Origin: Azospirillum isscasi
GTDB lineage: Bacteria > Pseudomonadota > Alphaproteobacteria > Azospirillales > Azospirillaceae
Length of the DNA stretch: 50,490 nt
Assembly (NCBI RefSeq): GCF_030849505.1
Contig: NZ_JAUJFI010000021.1
Coordinates: 280-50,769, forward strand
Direction of reading: 5' to 3'
The notes beneath the pieces were generated by a model, which worked only from the letters and a program-made list of their open reading frames with translations, ran no database searches and was not told the origin of the DNA. The translations under genes were made by a program, and so were the position numbers. Position 1 is the first letter of the stretch. Every line of letters begins with the position of its first letter. This document shows positions 1 to 8,839 of this stretch, in pieces.

Positions 1-38
1 CTGCGTCTTAAGACGTGGGAGAGTAGGTCGCCGCCAGG
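1..38 (+). rRNA. 5S ribosomal RNA, 3' end only
   Basis: The first ~38 bases match the 3' third of a bacterial 5S rRNA: the loop E / helix IV segment with GACGTGGGAGAGTAGGTCGC followed by CGCCAGG, which closes helix I. The 5' part lies left of the window. This implies a 16S-23S-5S operon reading into the window on the plus strand. The exact 3' end is uncertain by a few bases. Confidence 0.88.
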
Positions 39-132
39 TCACCACGGCACACGACCAACCACACCGGTATCCCGGAGGGCCAAGGTCTCCAACGCACATC
101 ACCCGACAATCGTCCCACACGGCCTTCGAGAG

Positions 133-166
133 CCGGCGCCTTCCCCCAGGGGAGGCGCCGGTTTTT
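133..166 (+). terminator. rho-independent terminator of the rRNA operon
   Basis: A perfect 9-bp stem CCGGCGCCT/AGGCGCCGG (133-141 with 153-161) is followed directly by five T (162-166). It sits about 95 bases after the 5S end with no gene between, so it most likely ends the rRNA operon transcript. Confidence 0.85.
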
Positions 167-213
167 CGTCGTTGAAGCTTGAGGCCGGTGGTTGCGCCGG
201 GCCCCCTCCCTGA

Positions 214-240
214 CCCTCCCCCGCCTTCGGCGGGGGAGGG
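214..240. repeat. GC-rich palindrome, REP-like
   Basis: CCCTCCCCCGCC and its complement flank a TTCGG-type loop, giving a near-perfect 27-base hairpin without a T tract on either side. It looks more like a dispersed REP-type hairpin than a terminator. Copy number elsewhere in the genome cannot be judged from this window. Confidence 0.45.
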
Positions 241-293
241 AATGAGGTGTCGGGGATGGGGAGAGGGGTTATTTTGCGGAACGGGGAGATTCC

Positions 294-584
294 ATGGCGA
301 TGGTCGATTCCATACCGGATTGCGAAAGCTGTGGAGCCTGCTGTGCCTATTCCTGGGAATGGCCGGCCTTCATCGGCGATTGGGACGGCGATGGCATCAT
401 GGAGCACCTGAAGGAAGACGGGCGCATGCGGTGCAACGGAAACCGCTGCGCCGCGTTGATGGGAACCCTGGGGGATTCCGTCTTCTGCAGCGTCTATGAG
501 CACCGCCCCCTGGTGTGCCGGGAGTTCACGGCGGGGAGCGATGCCTGCCGCACGGTGAGAGCCCATCTGGGGCTGGAGGATTGA
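294..584 (+). CDS. YkgJ-type cysteine cluster (CxxCxxCC) protein
   Basis: A 96-residue protein beginning near DCESCGACC, the CxxCxxCC signature of the YkgJ/UPF0153 family, with further cysteines in the middle (RCNGNRCAAL) and a C-terminal part containing FCSVYEHRPLVCREF. The family's cysteines are thought to bind zinc or an iron-sulfur cluster; the function is unknown. The ATG at 294 has GGGGAG eight bases upstream; a second ATG at 300 is possible. Its 3' end overlaps the convergent methyltransferase-like gene by 59 bp. Confidence 0.85.
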   Translation: MAMVDSIPDCESCGACCAYSWEWPAFIGDWDGDGIMEHLKEDGRMRCNGNRCAALMGTLGDSVFCSVYEHRPLVCREFTAGSDACRTVRAHLGLED

Positions 585-1356
585 ACCACGCGCCGACCCG
601 GTGACGCAGGCTGCGCCGGCGGTCCTCCTCCGGAGCAGGGGCGATGTCCCAGTCCCAGGAACGGTCAGGTGGTGGAAGGTCAAGTCCCCAGGTGGAGTCT
701 TCACGCTCCTGAAGCGCGCCATGCTCCAGCCAAAGACTTTCAGTGTCGGTGAAGAGCGCGGCCTGTTCGGCAACGCGGGTAAGCCAGGACAAATGGCTGC
801 GGGCCAGAGCCTGGGCAAAGCGTTCCCGCTCCGCCTGCGGCGTGCCCGGCGCCTTGCGGTCGATGGCGTCCAGTGGCAGCAGGGGGAGTTGCGACAGAAG
901 ATTGCACGATATGGCAAAGTTGAATCGCTCTCCCGGCAGGTCCGGTGGGGACGGGCAGGGAAGCGGCGTGCCGTTTGACAGGGCGGTGTCCAGCGGTGCC
1001 AGCGCGCCGGTCAGATCGAGAGTGAGCAGGCGGACATTGGAATGGCGCTTTGCCTGCCGGCGGACGGCGTGCGTGTGCACCATGTCGATCAGCAGGACGT
1101 CTTCGAATCGTTCTGCCAGAGCGGGCAGCGGGACCTCGATCAGCAAGCCGGACCCCGCCACCAACGCCCGTCCCCCCTGCGGCACCCGCTCGGTGGCCTC
1201 CAGAACGAAGCGGCGGCAGGCGTCGACATGGGGAGCCCAGGCGCGCCGTTGCCGCCGGTAGCGGGCGCCAAGGGCCAGCGCTTCCGCCAGATAGCCGTAG
1301 CGGCGGGCCAGCGGCGGGCAGGGCGTGGTCAGATACTCGAAGGCTTCCCTCAGCAT
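526..1356 (-). CDS. class I methyltransferase-like protein
   Basis: A 276-residue protein. Residues 64-75 (ALVAGSGLLIEV) look like motif I of a Rossmann-type SAM-dependent methyltransferase, followed by an acidic residue ending strand 2 (LLIDMVH, Asp91) and LTLDLTGA. A later segment (FNFAISCNLLSQLPLLPLDAI) fits the motif IV region. The substrate cannot be told. The last ~25 residues are low-complexity, Pro/Arg-rich, and lie in the overlap with the cysteine-cluster gene, so the C-terminus may be a dispensable run-on. Start ATG at 1356; the reductase gene is divergent 107 bp away. Confidence 0.7.
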   Translation of the reverse strand: MLREAFEYLTTPCPPLARRYGYLAEALALGARYRRQRRAWAPHVDACRRFVLEATERVPQGGRALVAGSGLLIEVPLPALAERFEDVLLIDMVHTHAVRRQAKRHSNVRLLTLDLTGALAPLDTALSNGTPLPCPSPPDLPGERFNFAISCNLLSQLPLLPLDAIDRKAPGTPQAERERFAQALARSHLSWLTRVAEQAALFTDTESLWLEHGALQEREDSTWGLDLPPPDRSWDWDIAPAPEEDRRRSLRHRVGAWFNPPAPDGLSPCGRHRSPP

Positions 1357-1463
1357 GGCTTCACCCTGTCCCGCGCGTCGTTCTCCGGTCCAGGCATCGG
1401 TTAGGCCATGAACCCGAAGGGAACCCTCTTGACCGGAGTGGGCGGCAGGGTACCTATGGCGGC

Positions 1464-2234
1464 ATGGTCGAGATCAAGAGGAAAACGGCTCTGGTCACCG
1501 GGGCGGGAAAGCGGATCGGGCGCGCCATCGCGCTCGATCTTGCGGCGCGTGGCTGGCGGGTGGGGGTGCATTTCGGGCATTCCCGAAGCGAAGCCGACGC
1601 GGTGGTGGCGCAGATCGTCGGGCAGGGCGGCGTCGCCGTGGCGCTGCAGGCTGATCTGGAGCGCGAATCGGACGCGCAGGCGCTCGTTCCGGAGGCCGTG
1701 GAGAGGCTGGGCACCCTGTCGCTGCTGGTCAACAACGCTTCCCGCTTCGAACGGGACGAGGTGGAGGACGTGACCCGCGAATCCTGGGACCGGCATATGG
1801 AGGCCAACCTGCGCGCGCCTTTCGTGCTGAGCCAGAAATTCGCGGCACAGGTTCCGGCGGACATGGAGGGGCTGATCGTCAACGTGATCGATCAGCGGGT
1901 GTGGAACCTTACCCCGCATTTCATCTCCTACACCCTGTCGAAGGCCGGCCTGTGGACGCTGACGCAGACCCTCGCCATGGCTCTGGCGCCCCGCATCCGG
2001 GTCAACGCCATCGGGCCGGGGCCGACGTTGAAGAACGTGCGGCAGACGGAGGAGGAGTTCGCCGCCCAGCGCGAGGCGACCCCGCTCAGGCGTGGACCCT
2101 CGCCGGACGAGATTTGCGCGGCTCTGCGCTTTCTGATCGACGCGCCGTCGGTCACCGGGCAAATGGTCGCGCTGGACGGCGGAGAGCATTTGGGGTGGGC
2201 GCAGCCGGCCCTCGGCTTCGTTCCAACGGAATAG
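1464..2234 (+). CDS. SDR oxidoreductase, pteridine reductase (PTR1/FolM)-like
   Basis: A 256-residue short-chain dehydrogenase/reductase. The cofactor motif is VTGAGKRIG (residues 11-19); the Arg-Ile-Gly form instead of GxG is typical of pteridine reductases. NNAS is at 90-93. The catalytic serine of classical SDRs is absent; Asp143 stands 13 residues before Tyr156 with Lys160, the Asp-Tyr-Lys arrangement of Leishmania PTR1 and FolM. Expected role: NADPH reduction of dihydrobiopterin, dihydromonapterin or dihydrofolate in the cytoplasm. The open frame extends upstream to 1050, but ATG 1464 (MVEIKRK) fits the family start. The gene precedes uvrC, a common order in alphaproteobacteria. Confidence 0.85.
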   Translation: MVEIKRKTALVTGAGKRIGRAIALDLAARGWRVGVHFGHSRSEADAVVAQIVGQGGVAVALQADLERESDAQALVPEAVERLGTLSLLVNNASRFERDEVEDVTRESWDRHMEANLRAPFVLSQKFAAQVPADMEGLIVNVIDQRVWNLTPHFISYTLSKAGLWTLTQTLAMALAPRIRVNAIGPGPTLKNVRQTEEEFAAQREATPLRRGPSPDEICAALRFLIDAPSVTGQMVALDGGEHLGWAQPALGFVPTE

Positions 2235-2634
2235 GCGGTTCGGCCAGTGGAGTCCCGCCGTTCATCGGGCGCCACCGCGCCTGGCGACGCACCCCGGAAA
2301 GAGGACCGCGCGTTGTACACATCCGGCCCGGTCGACGCAAGGGGCTGTTTGCGCGATCCGGAAAATTAATGGCGCAGCACCGAAGAGCCGACTTGACTCA
2401 TTCTCATATCAATAAAAACAATGACTTATCATAAATGCCCAATTTTTGGGCATAGCCGGGAGACCCCTTGAGCCGCCTTGGTTCGAACAGAGTAACCCGC
2501 AGGTTATCGACACACTTATCCACAGGAGTCGTGGATATCCCGATGGACGCCCGCCGAAGAGGTGAGTCGTCCGTATTAACCATTCAGGACGGGGGGCGGT
2601 TGACCCCACCCCCGGGCTCGACGACATTCGAAAC
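2235..2634. other. intergenic region with DnaA-box-like cluster and AT-rich island
   Basis: No convincing gene in these 400 bases. 2401-2446 is strongly AT-rich in a GC-rich neighbourhood and ends in a perfect 8-bp dyad (ATGCCCAA, TTT, TTGGGCAT; 2435-2453). Then come TAACC-CGCA-GGTTA (2493-2506), TTATCGACA (2504-2512), a consensus DnaA box TTATCCACA (2516-2524), and an inverted copy of its core, GTGGATA (2531-2537). A CtrA-type half site TTAACCAT lies at 2576-2583. It may be an origin-like region or a DnaA/CtrA-controlled promoter of uvrC. TTGACT at 2393 and TCATTCTCATATCA also look loosely like a -35 box and a Fur site. Confidence 0.4.
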
Positions 2635-4587
2635 ATGGCCGACACCGCAGACACCCCCATGGACCTCACGCTCCCGGAGACGGACAGCACGGACGCCTCC
2701 ATTGCGGAAGCCGCGCCGCGCCCGCGGCGGCGCCCCGCCGACCTCGCCCGCGGGGTGGAGGTGATCCGCGATCATCTGAAGACCCTGCCCCAGACCCCCG
2801 GCGTCTACCGCATGCTGGCAGGCGACGGGGCGGTGCTCTATGTCGGCAAGGCCAAGAACCTGAAGCGGCGGGTGTTCAATTACACCCAGGTCAACCGCCT
2901 GCCCGTGCGGCTGCAGCGCATGGTGTCGGAGACGGAGACCATGGAGTTCGTCACGACCCATACCGAGGTCGAGGCGCTGCTCCTCGAATCGAACCTGATC
3001 AAGCGGCTGATGCCGCGCTACAACGTGCTGCTGCGGGACGACAAGACCTTCCCGCACATCATGATCACCAAGGACCACGACTATCCGCAGCTGACCAAGC
3101 ACCGCGGCGCACGGTCGCGCGACGCCGACTATTTCGGTCCCTTCGCGTCGGCGGGGGCGGTCAACCGGACGATCACGGCGCTGCAGCGCGCCTTCCTGCT
3201 GCGCAACTGCGCCGACACGGTGTTCGCGTCGCGCACCCGGCCCTGTTTGCAGTACCAGATCAAGCGCTGCACCGCGCCCTGCGTGGAGCGGGTCAGCCCC
3301 GCGGAGTATCAGGCCCAGGTCGATCAGGCCCGCGCCTTCCTGTCCGGCAAGAGCCGGGACATCCAGACGGAGTTCGCCGCCAAAATGACCGAGGCGGCGG
3401 AGAATCTGGACTATGAGACCGCCGCCCGCTACCGCGACCGTATCCGCGCGCTGACCGCCGTGCAGGCGCACCAGGACATCAACGTCGAGGGCGTGATCGA
3501 AGACGCCGACGTGATCGCCGCCTACGCGGAGGGCGGGGTGACCTGTGTGCAGGTGTTCTTCTTCCGCGGCGGGCGCAACTACGGCAACCGCGCCTATTTC
3601 CCCAGCCACGACAAGACGGCGGAGACGCCGGAGGTGCTGGCCGCCTTCATCGCCCAGTTCTACGAGAACAAGGCGGCCCCCGGCCTCGTGCTGGTCAGCC
3701 ATGACCTGCCGGAGCACGACCTGCTGACCGAGGCGCTGTCGCTGCGCGCCGGCCACCGGGTGGAACTGGCCGAGCCCAAGCGCGGCGACAAGCGCCGCAT
3801 CGTGGAGCACGCCCTGACCAACGCGCGCGAGGCGCATGGGCGGCGGCTGGCCGAAAGCTCGTCCCAGGCGCGGCTGCTGGACGGGGTGGCGGCGGTCTTC
3901 GGGCTGGACGGCCCGCCGCAGCGCATCGAGGTCTACGACAACTCCCACGTCCAGGGCGCCCATGCCATCGGCGCGATGATCGTGGCCGGGCCGGAGGGCT
4001 TCATCAAGAACGCCTACCGCAAGTTCAACATCAAGACGGAGGGCGCCGCCGGGGACGACTTCGCCATGATGCGCGAGGTCATGGCCCGCCGATTCGGACG
4101 GGCGGTCAAGGAGGACCCGGAGCGGACCCAGGGCACCTGGCCCGATCTGGTGCTGATCGACGGCGGGCTGGGGCAGCTCAACATGGCGCTTGAGGTTCTG
4201 GCCGATCTGGGAATCGACGACGTGACGCTGGTCGGGATCGCCAAGGGGCCGGACCGCGACGCCGGGAGGGAGCGCTTCTTCATGCCGGACCGCGAGCCGT
4301 TCCAGTTGGAGATGCGGGACCCCGTGCTCTATTTCCTGCAGAGGCTGCGGGACGAGGCGCACCGCTTCGCCATCGGCACCCACCGGGCGAAGCGCACCAA
4401 GGCGCTGGGCAAATCGATGATCGACGAGATTCCCGGCATCGGACCCAGCCGCAAGAAGGCGCTGCTGCACCATTTCGGCAGCGCCGTCGCCGTGTCCCGC
4501 GCCGGATTGGCGGATTTGGAGGCGGTCGAAGGGATCAGCAAGACGGTGGCGAAAAAGATATACGATCATTTCCATTCAGACGGTTAG
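2635..4587 (+). CDS. uvrC: UvrABC system protein C (excinuclease subunit)
   Basis: A 650-residue UvrC that makes the 3' and 5' incisions in nucleotide excision repair with UvrB. The N-terminal GIY-YIG nuclease is clear (GVY at 56-58, [12 protein letters not shown] at 69-80). A UVR motif for UvrB contact follows around residue 245 ([20 protein letters not shown]), then the RNase H-like C-terminal nuclease ([20 protein letters not shown]) and two helix-hairpin-helix segments at the end ([28 protein letters not shown]). About 38 N-terminal residues before the domain are acidic then Arg/Pro-rich; a start at residue 9 is possible. First gene of a uvrC-pgsA-molybdopterin run. Confidence 0.97.
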   Translation: MADTADTPMDLTLPETDSTDASIAEAAPRPRRRPADLARGVEVIRDHLKTLPQTPGVYRMLAGDGAVLYVGKAKNLKRRVFNYTQVNRLPVRLQRMVSETETMEFVTTHTEVEALLLESNLIKRLMPRYNVLLRDDKTFPHIMITKDHDYPQLTKHRGARSRDADYFGPFASAGAVNRTITALQRAFLLRNCADTVFASRTRPCLQYQIKRCTAPCVERVSPAEYQAQVDQARAFLSGKSRDIQTEFAAKMTEAAENLDYETAARYRDRIRALTAVQAHQDINVEGVIEDADVIAAYAEGGVTCVQVFFFRGGRNYGNRAYFPSHDKTAETPEVLAAFIAQFYENKAAPGLVLVSHDLPEHDLLTEALSLRAGHRVELAEPKRGDKRRIVEHALTNAREAHGRRLAESSSQARLLDGVAAVFGLDGPPQRIEVYDNSHVQGAHAIGAMIVAGPEGFIKNAYRKFNIKTEGAAGDDFAMMREVMARRFGRAVKEDPERTQGTWPDLVLIDGGLGQLNMALEVLADLGIDDVTLVGIAKGPDRDAGRERFFMPDREPFQLEMRDPVLYFLQRLRDEAHRFAIGTHRAKRTKALGKSMIDEIPGIGPSRKKALLHHFGSAVAVSRAGLADLEAVEGISKTVAKKIYDHFHSDG

Positions 4588-4635
4588 AATGACGCCGCCC
4601 GACGCGCGTTCCCCCCGACTCCAGAGTTCCGACCG

Positions 4636-5247
4636 ATGCTGACCAGCCTGCCGAACCTGCTTACCCTGTCGCGCATCGCGGTGATTCCCGTGGTGGTCGG
4701 GCTGTTCTACGTGCCGGAGGCGTGGGCCGCCTACACGGCCTGCGCCCTGTTCGCCGCGGCCTGCATCACCGACTGGTTCGACGGCTATCTGGCCCGCGCC
4801 TGGGAGCAGGAAAGCGTCATCGGCAAGTTCCTGGACCCCATCGCGGACAAGCTGCTGGTCGCCGCGACGCTGATCATGCTGGTCGCCTTCACGCGGCTGA
4901 GCGGGCTGTCGGTTCTCGCCGCCGTGGTCATCCTCCTGCGCGAGGTGCTGGTGTCCGGCCTGCGGGAGTATCTGGCCGGGCTGAACGTCGGTGTGCCGGT
5001 CACCTGGCTCGCCAAGTGGAAGACCACGATCCAGATGGTGGCGATCGGCTTCCTGATCGTCGGCGATTACGGGCCGGACCACATCCCGGCCACGCTGATC
5101 GGCACGCTGGGCCTGTGGGTGGCGGCGATCCTCACCTTCGTCACAGGCTGGGACTACATGCGCGCCGGGCTGAAGCACATGATGGCGCACCAGCCGGCCA
5201 AGCCGCAGAAGGGTGCCTCCGGGAACCCCGCCCGCACGCCGGGTTGA
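4636..5247 (+). CDS. pgsA: CDP-diacylglycerol--glycerol-3-phosphate 3-phosphatidyltransferase
   Basis: A 203-residue inner-membrane enzyme of phosphatidylglycerol synthesis. The CDP-alcohol phosphotransferase signature D-G-x2-A-R-x8-G-x3-D-x3-D is complete: D49 G50, A53 R54, G63, D67, D71. Several hydrophobic segments span the membrane, and the N-terminus (LTSLPNLLTLSRI) is the usual family start. It begins 48 bases after uvrC on the same strand and is probably cotranscribed. Confidence 0.96.
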   Translation: MLTSLPNLLTLSRIAVIPVVVGLFYVPEAWAAYTACALFAAACITDWFDGYLARAWEQESVIGKFLDPIADKLLVAATLIMLVAFTRLSGLSVLAAVVILLREVLVSGLREYLAGLNVGVPVTWLAKWKTTIQMVAIGFLIVGDYGPDHIPATLIGTLGLWVAAILTFVTGWDYMRAGLKHMMAHQPAKPQKGASGNPARTPG

Positions 5248-5410
5248 TTCGGCTCGCGCTGATTCGCCCTTTCGCCGCGAACGGCTTTCCGGCAGGCGGC
5301 AGACCGGCCCGCCATTCCGGTTTGTCCGTTCGCATGCCCGTGTGTTTCTGCTATGTGACCGGGGAACGCCCGCGGAGCGATGGGCGGCAAGGCGGAGGAT
5401 AGGGGCTTCC

Positions 5411-5938
5411 ATGAAGATGTTCGGCCTGACGGGGTGGAGCGGCAGCGGCAAGACGACGCTGATCGTTCGCCTGATCCCGGCGCTGATCCGGCGCGGCCTG
5501 ACCGTTTCGACCATGAAGCACGCGCACAAGGGCTTCGACATCGACCATCCCGGCAAGGACAGCCACAACCACCGGGAGGCGGGCGCCACGGAGGTGCTGG
5601 TCAGCTCGCCCCGGCGCTGGGCGCTGATGCACGAGATCCGGGACGACGAGCCGGAACTTTCCCTGACCGAACTGCTGCCGAAGCTGTCGCCCGTCGATCT
5701 GCTTCTGATCGAAGGGTTCAAGCGCGAGCCGCACGAGAAGATCGAGGTCTGGCGCGCGTCGGTGGGCAAATCGCTGATCGCTCGGGACGACCCGAGCATC
5801 GTCGCGGTCGCCAGCGACGGGCCGGTGCCGGACGCCGGGGTTCCCGTCTTCGACCTGAACGACGAGGAGGCCATCGCGTCCTTCATCATCGAACGCTGCG
5901 CGCTGGACCGGTGCGGGGCGAAAGGCCAAGCTGTCTGA
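5411..5938 (+). CDS. mobB: molybdopterin-guanine dinucleotide biosynthesis adaptor MobB
   Basis: A 175-residue P-loop GTPase that assists conversion of molybdenum cofactor to the guanine dinucleotide form. It starts MKMFGLTGWSGSGKTTL, with the Walker A motif in the first 16 residues, then STMKHAHKGFDIDHPGKDS, a hallmark of MobB, and LLLIEGFKRE (Walker B region). The ATG at 5411 has GGCGGAGGAT upstream. The open frame runs back to 5213 but has no family similarity there. It heads a molybdopterin gene set (moeA, moaD, moaE). Confidence 0.93.
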   Translation: MKMFGLTGWSGSGKTTLIVRLIPALIRRGLTVSTMKHAHKGFDIDHPGKDSHNHREAGATEVLVSSPRRWALMHEIRDDEPELSLTELLPKLSPVDLLLIEGFKREPHEKIEVWRASVGKSLIARDDPSIVAVASDGPVPDAGVPVFDLNDEEAIASFIIERCALDRCGAKGQAV

Positions 5939-5992
5939 AGGCCGGGCGGTCCGACGGACGTCCGGCGGGGGTGTGCAGGGTGGAGTGGGGCG

Positions 5993-7270
5993 ATGGCTCA
6001 GCTTAGCGACGATTGCTTCGCCTTCGGCGGCGGGATGATGGCGGTGGACCGGGCGCTGGAGTTGCTCGCCGGGCGGCTCCATCCCGTCACGGAGACCCGC
6101 GGCATCGGCCTTGCCGACGCGCTCGGCCGGGTGCTGGCCGAAGACGTGGTCGCCCCCTTCAACGTGCCGCCCCACGACAATTCGGCGGTGGACGGCTACG
6201 CGGTCTTCTTCGACGACCTGACCCCCGACGCTGCCACGGTGCTGCCGGTCACCGCGCGTGTCGCGGCCGGCCATGCGCTGGACCGTCCGGGGCGGCGCGG
6301 GGAGGCGGTGCGCATCTTCACCGGCGCCCCGATGCCGGCGGGCTTCGACACCGTGCTGATGCAGGAGGACTGCAAGGCGGAGGGCGGGGCGGAGGGCGGC
6401 ACCGTCGCCATTCCTCCCGGCATCCGCCGCGGCGCCAACCGCCGCCGCGCGGGGGAGGACATGGCGCAGGGAAGCACCGTCCTGACCGCCGGGCGCCGGC
6501 TGCGGGCGGAGGACATCGGCCTGCTCGCCTCGCTGGGGCGGCGGGAGGTGGCGGTGCGGACGACCCTGCGCGTCGCCGTCTTCTCCACCGGGGACGAGGT
6601 GCGGGAGCCGGGCGTGCCGCTGGAGGCGGGCTGCATCTACGACGCCAACCGCTTCGCCCTGGTCGCCTTGCTGCGCCAGCTCGGCTGTGCCGTGACCGAC
6701 CTGGGCATCCTGCCCGACCGGCTCGACGCCATCCGGGGCGCCCTGGCCGACGCGGCGGAGGGGCACGACGTCCTCATCACCTCGGGCGGCATGTCCACGG
6801 GGGAGGAGGACCATGTCAAGGCGGCGGTGGAGGCCTTGGGCGGGCTGCATTTCTGGCGGCTGGCGATCAAGCCGGGACGCCCGGTGGCTCTCGGCACCGT
6901 CAAGGGGGCTGGCGGGGGAGCAGTCTTCGTCGGCCTGCCCGGCAATCCGGTGGCGGTCATGGTCACCTTCCTGCGCATCGCCCGACCGATCCTGCTGCGG
7001 CTGATGGGCGCGGCGGAGGAGGCTCCCGCCTTGTTCCCGCTGCGCGCCGGCTTTACCTACAAGAAGAAGGCGGGGCGGCGCGAGTATGTGCGGGCCACGC
7101 TCGCCCGCGCCGCCGACGGGGTTTTGACCGCGGTCAAGCACCCGCGCGACGGGGCGGGCATCCTGTCGTCGATGGTCGAGTCCGACGGGCTCGTCGAACT
7201 GCCGGAAGAGGTCACCCGGATCGAACCGGGGATGATCGTGGAATTCCTGCCTTTCAGTGAGGTTCGGTGA
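5993..7270 (+). CDS. moeA: molybdopterin molybdenumtransferase MoeA
   Basis: A 425-residue MoeA that inserts molybdate into adenylylated molybdopterin. Visible family motifs in order: PPHDNSAVDGYAV, RIFTGAPMPAGFDTVLMQED, the MPT-binding core VLITSGGMSTGEEDHVK, IKPGRPVALG and VGLPGNPVAVMVT, then the C-terminal domain IV. It starts 54 bases after mobB. Its stop TGA shares a base with the ATG of moaD, which indicates translational coupling. Confidence 0.96.
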   Translation: MAQLSDDCFAFGGGMMAVDRALELLAGRLHPVTETRGIGLADALGRVLAEDVVAPFNVPPHDNSAVDGYAVFFDDLTPDAATVLPVTARVAAGHALDRPGRRGEAVRIFTGAPMPAGFDTVLMQEDCKAEGGAEGGTVAIPPGIRRGANRRRAGEDMAQGSTVLTAGRRLRAEDIGLLASLGRREVAVRTTLRVAVFSTGDEVREPGVPLEAGCIYDANRFALVALLRQLGCAVTDLGILPDRLDAIRGALADAAEGHDVLITSGGMSTGEEDHVKAAVEALGGLHFWRLAIKPGRPVALGTVKGAGGGAVFVGLPGNPVAVMVTFLRIARPILLRLMGAAEEAPALFPLRAGFTYKKKAGRREYVRATLARAADGVLTAVKHPRDGAGILSSMVESDGLVELPEEVTRIEPGMIVEFLPFSEVR

Positions 7271-7521
7271 TGAAGATCCTCTATTTCGCCTGGCTGCGCA
7301 CCAAGATCGGCGTGGCGGCCGAGACGGTGGACCTGCCGGCGGAGGTCCGGGACGTGGGCGGTCTGGTGGACTGGTTGAAGACCCGCAGCCCGAAGCACGC
7401 CGACGCGCTCGCCAACAGCACGGTGGTGAAGGTCGCGGTGAACCAGGAGCATGTGCCCTACGACCACCCGGTCGGCCCCGGCGACGAGGTGGCCCTGTTC
7501 CCGCCCGTCACCGGCGGCTGA
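7270..7521 (+). CDS. moaD: molybdopterin synthase small subunit MoaD
   Basis: An 83-residue ubiquitin-fold sulfur carrier that ends in Gly-Gly (VTGG), the tail that becomes a thiocarboxylate. MKILYFAWLRTKIG at the start and DEVALFPPVTGG at the end are diagnostic. The ATG at 7270 overlaps the moeA stop (TGATG). A GTG one codon earlier is the only alternative. Confidence 0.95.
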   Translation: MKILYFAWLRTKIGVAAETVDLPAEVRDVGGLVDWLKTRSPKHADALANSTVVKVAVNQEHVPYDHPVGPGDEVALFPPVTGG

Positions 7522-7536
7522 GGAAGGAGCCCTGCC

Positions 7537-7995
7537 GTGACGGTGAAGGTGCAGCGCGAGGATTTCGACGTCGGGGCGGAGCTGGCCGCCATGACCGGCG
7601 GCAAGACCGGCATTGGCGGGGTGACCCTGTTCGTCGGGCTGGTCCGCGACATGGCCGGCGGTGAGGCCGTCAGCGCCATGACGCTGGAACACTATCCCGG
7701 CATGACCGAGAAGGAATTGGAGGCCATCGAGGCGGAGGCTCGGCAACGCTGGCCTCTGGACGACGCGCTGATCATCCACCGCCATGGGCGGCTGGAACCG
7801 GGCGACCGCATCGTGCTGGTCGCCACCGCCAGCGCCCATCGCCAGGCGGCCTTCGAAAGCTGCCATTTCCTGATCGACTGGCTGAAGACCAGGGCGCCCT
7901 TCTGGAAGCTGGAAGCCACCCCGGACGGTGAACGCTGGGTGGAGGCCAAGGATTCCGACGACGACGCGGCGGCCCGCTGGGCGAAACCGGCCTGA
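7537..7995 (+). CDS. moaE: molybdopterin synthase catalytic subunit MoaE
   Basis: A 152-residue MoaE, which with MoaD converts cyclic pyranopterin monophosphate to molybdopterin. LEHYPGMTEKEL, IIHRHGRLEPGD and VATASAHRQAAFESCHFLIDWLKTRAPFWK (in several conserved pieces) carry the active-site region with the essential lysines. The GTG start at 7537 is preceded by AGGAAGGA. It lies 15 bases after moaD and ends the operon. Confidence 0.95.
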   Translation: MTVKVQREDFDVGAELAAMTGGKTGIGGVTLFVGLVRDMAGGEAVSAMTLEHYPGMTEKELEAIEAEARQRWPLDDALIIHRHGRLEPGDRIVLVATASAHRQAAFESCHFLIDWLKTRAPFWKLEATPDGERWVEAKDSDDDAAARWAKPA

Positions 7996-8084
7996 AGTGA
8001 GAGGCAGGACACAGACGGCGTGTTCGGGACGGTGATTGGGTTCTCCTCCGCGCAAGGCTGTGCGCGCGTGCGGAGTGCCCGATC

Positions 8085-8765
8085 ATGCGAACCCGGTTCC
8101 TGCTCACCGGTCTTGCCGTCCTGCTGGGCGCGCTTGCGTCGTGCCCCGTCCATGGGAAGGAACGGCGGCAAGCGATGGAGCGGGGTGTGGTGGAGCGGGT
8201 TTTGGCCGACCCGGTCGGCGGCTGCCGCATCCGCGACCGGGAGCCGGATCGGCGGAAGACCGTTCGTTGGACCGGCCCATGCCGGAACGGCTTCGCCCAG
8301 GGCGCCGGCCTCCTCGAATGGAGCGTCGGCGGGAAAGCGGAGGGCTGGATCGAGGCGGTTTTCGTGGACGGACGGGCCGAAGGACCGGGGCGCAGCGGGC
8401 GCGAGGATGGGCAGATCTTCCAGGGACGGTTCCGGCGTGGCCTCGCCACCGGCACGGGAACCCTGACCCTGCCGGACGGCCACCGTTATGTGGGCGCTTT
8501 CGCCGCCGGGCGTCCGACCGGGCAGGGCGAGTTCATCGCCTCCATGGGGCTGCGTTACCGCGCCAGGGTCGATCCGGACGGGCGGGTGTGGCCCGGCGCG
8601 CTCCTGGGGCCGAAGGGTCCCGCGACCATCCAGTCCGCCGAACGGCCCGAGCCCCGGGGGCGGGCGGCGCCGGGCAGCCTGGAGGAGTGGCTTCGCACCC
8701 CGCCGTGGGATTACCGCGATCCGGGCCGCCATGATCCAGGGCGCCATGATCCGGGGCAACGGTGA
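8085..8765 (+). CDS. secreted MORN-repeat protein
   Basis: A 226-residue protein with a signal peptide (MRTRFLLTGLAVLLGALASC; the Cys could be a lipobox residue, but the context is poor). The middle holds MORN-like units with alternating G and aromatic residues: FAQGAGLLEWSVGGK, IFQGRFRRGLATGTGTL and YVGAFAAGRPTGQGEF. MORN units make beta-hairpin scaffolds; the partner is unknown. The C-terminus has a short repeat, DPGRHDPGRHDPG, encoded by near-identical tandem DNA around 8720-8760. It stands 89 bases after moaE and is probably separate from it. Confidence 0.75.
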   Translation: MRTRFLLTGLAVLLGALASCPVHGKERRQAMERGVVERVLADPVGGCRIRDREPDRRKTVRWTGPCRNGFAQGAGLLEWSVGGKAEGWIEAVFVDGRAEGPGRSGREDGQIFQGRFRRGLATGTGTLTLPDGHRYVGAFAAGRPTGQGEFIASMGLRYRARVDPDGRVWPGALLGPKGPATIQSAERPEPRGRAAPGSLEEWLRTPPWDYRDPGRHDPGRHDPGQR

Positions 8766-8839
8766 CCAGCTTTGCACAGGCGGCGGTTGTCAGACATCCT
8801 GCGCCGTGGTGACATCATGGCCCCCTTCGGAAGACGGCG

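Noticed and set aside
2471..2510. GGTTCGAA, resembling a tRNA T-loop
   Set aside because: No acceptor stem, anticodon arm or CCA-side pairing can be built around it.
2584..4575. A 663-codon minus-strand frame opposite uvrC
   Set aside because: Same antisense effect; its His/Arg/Gln-rich translation is typical of such shadows, while uvrC has all its domains.
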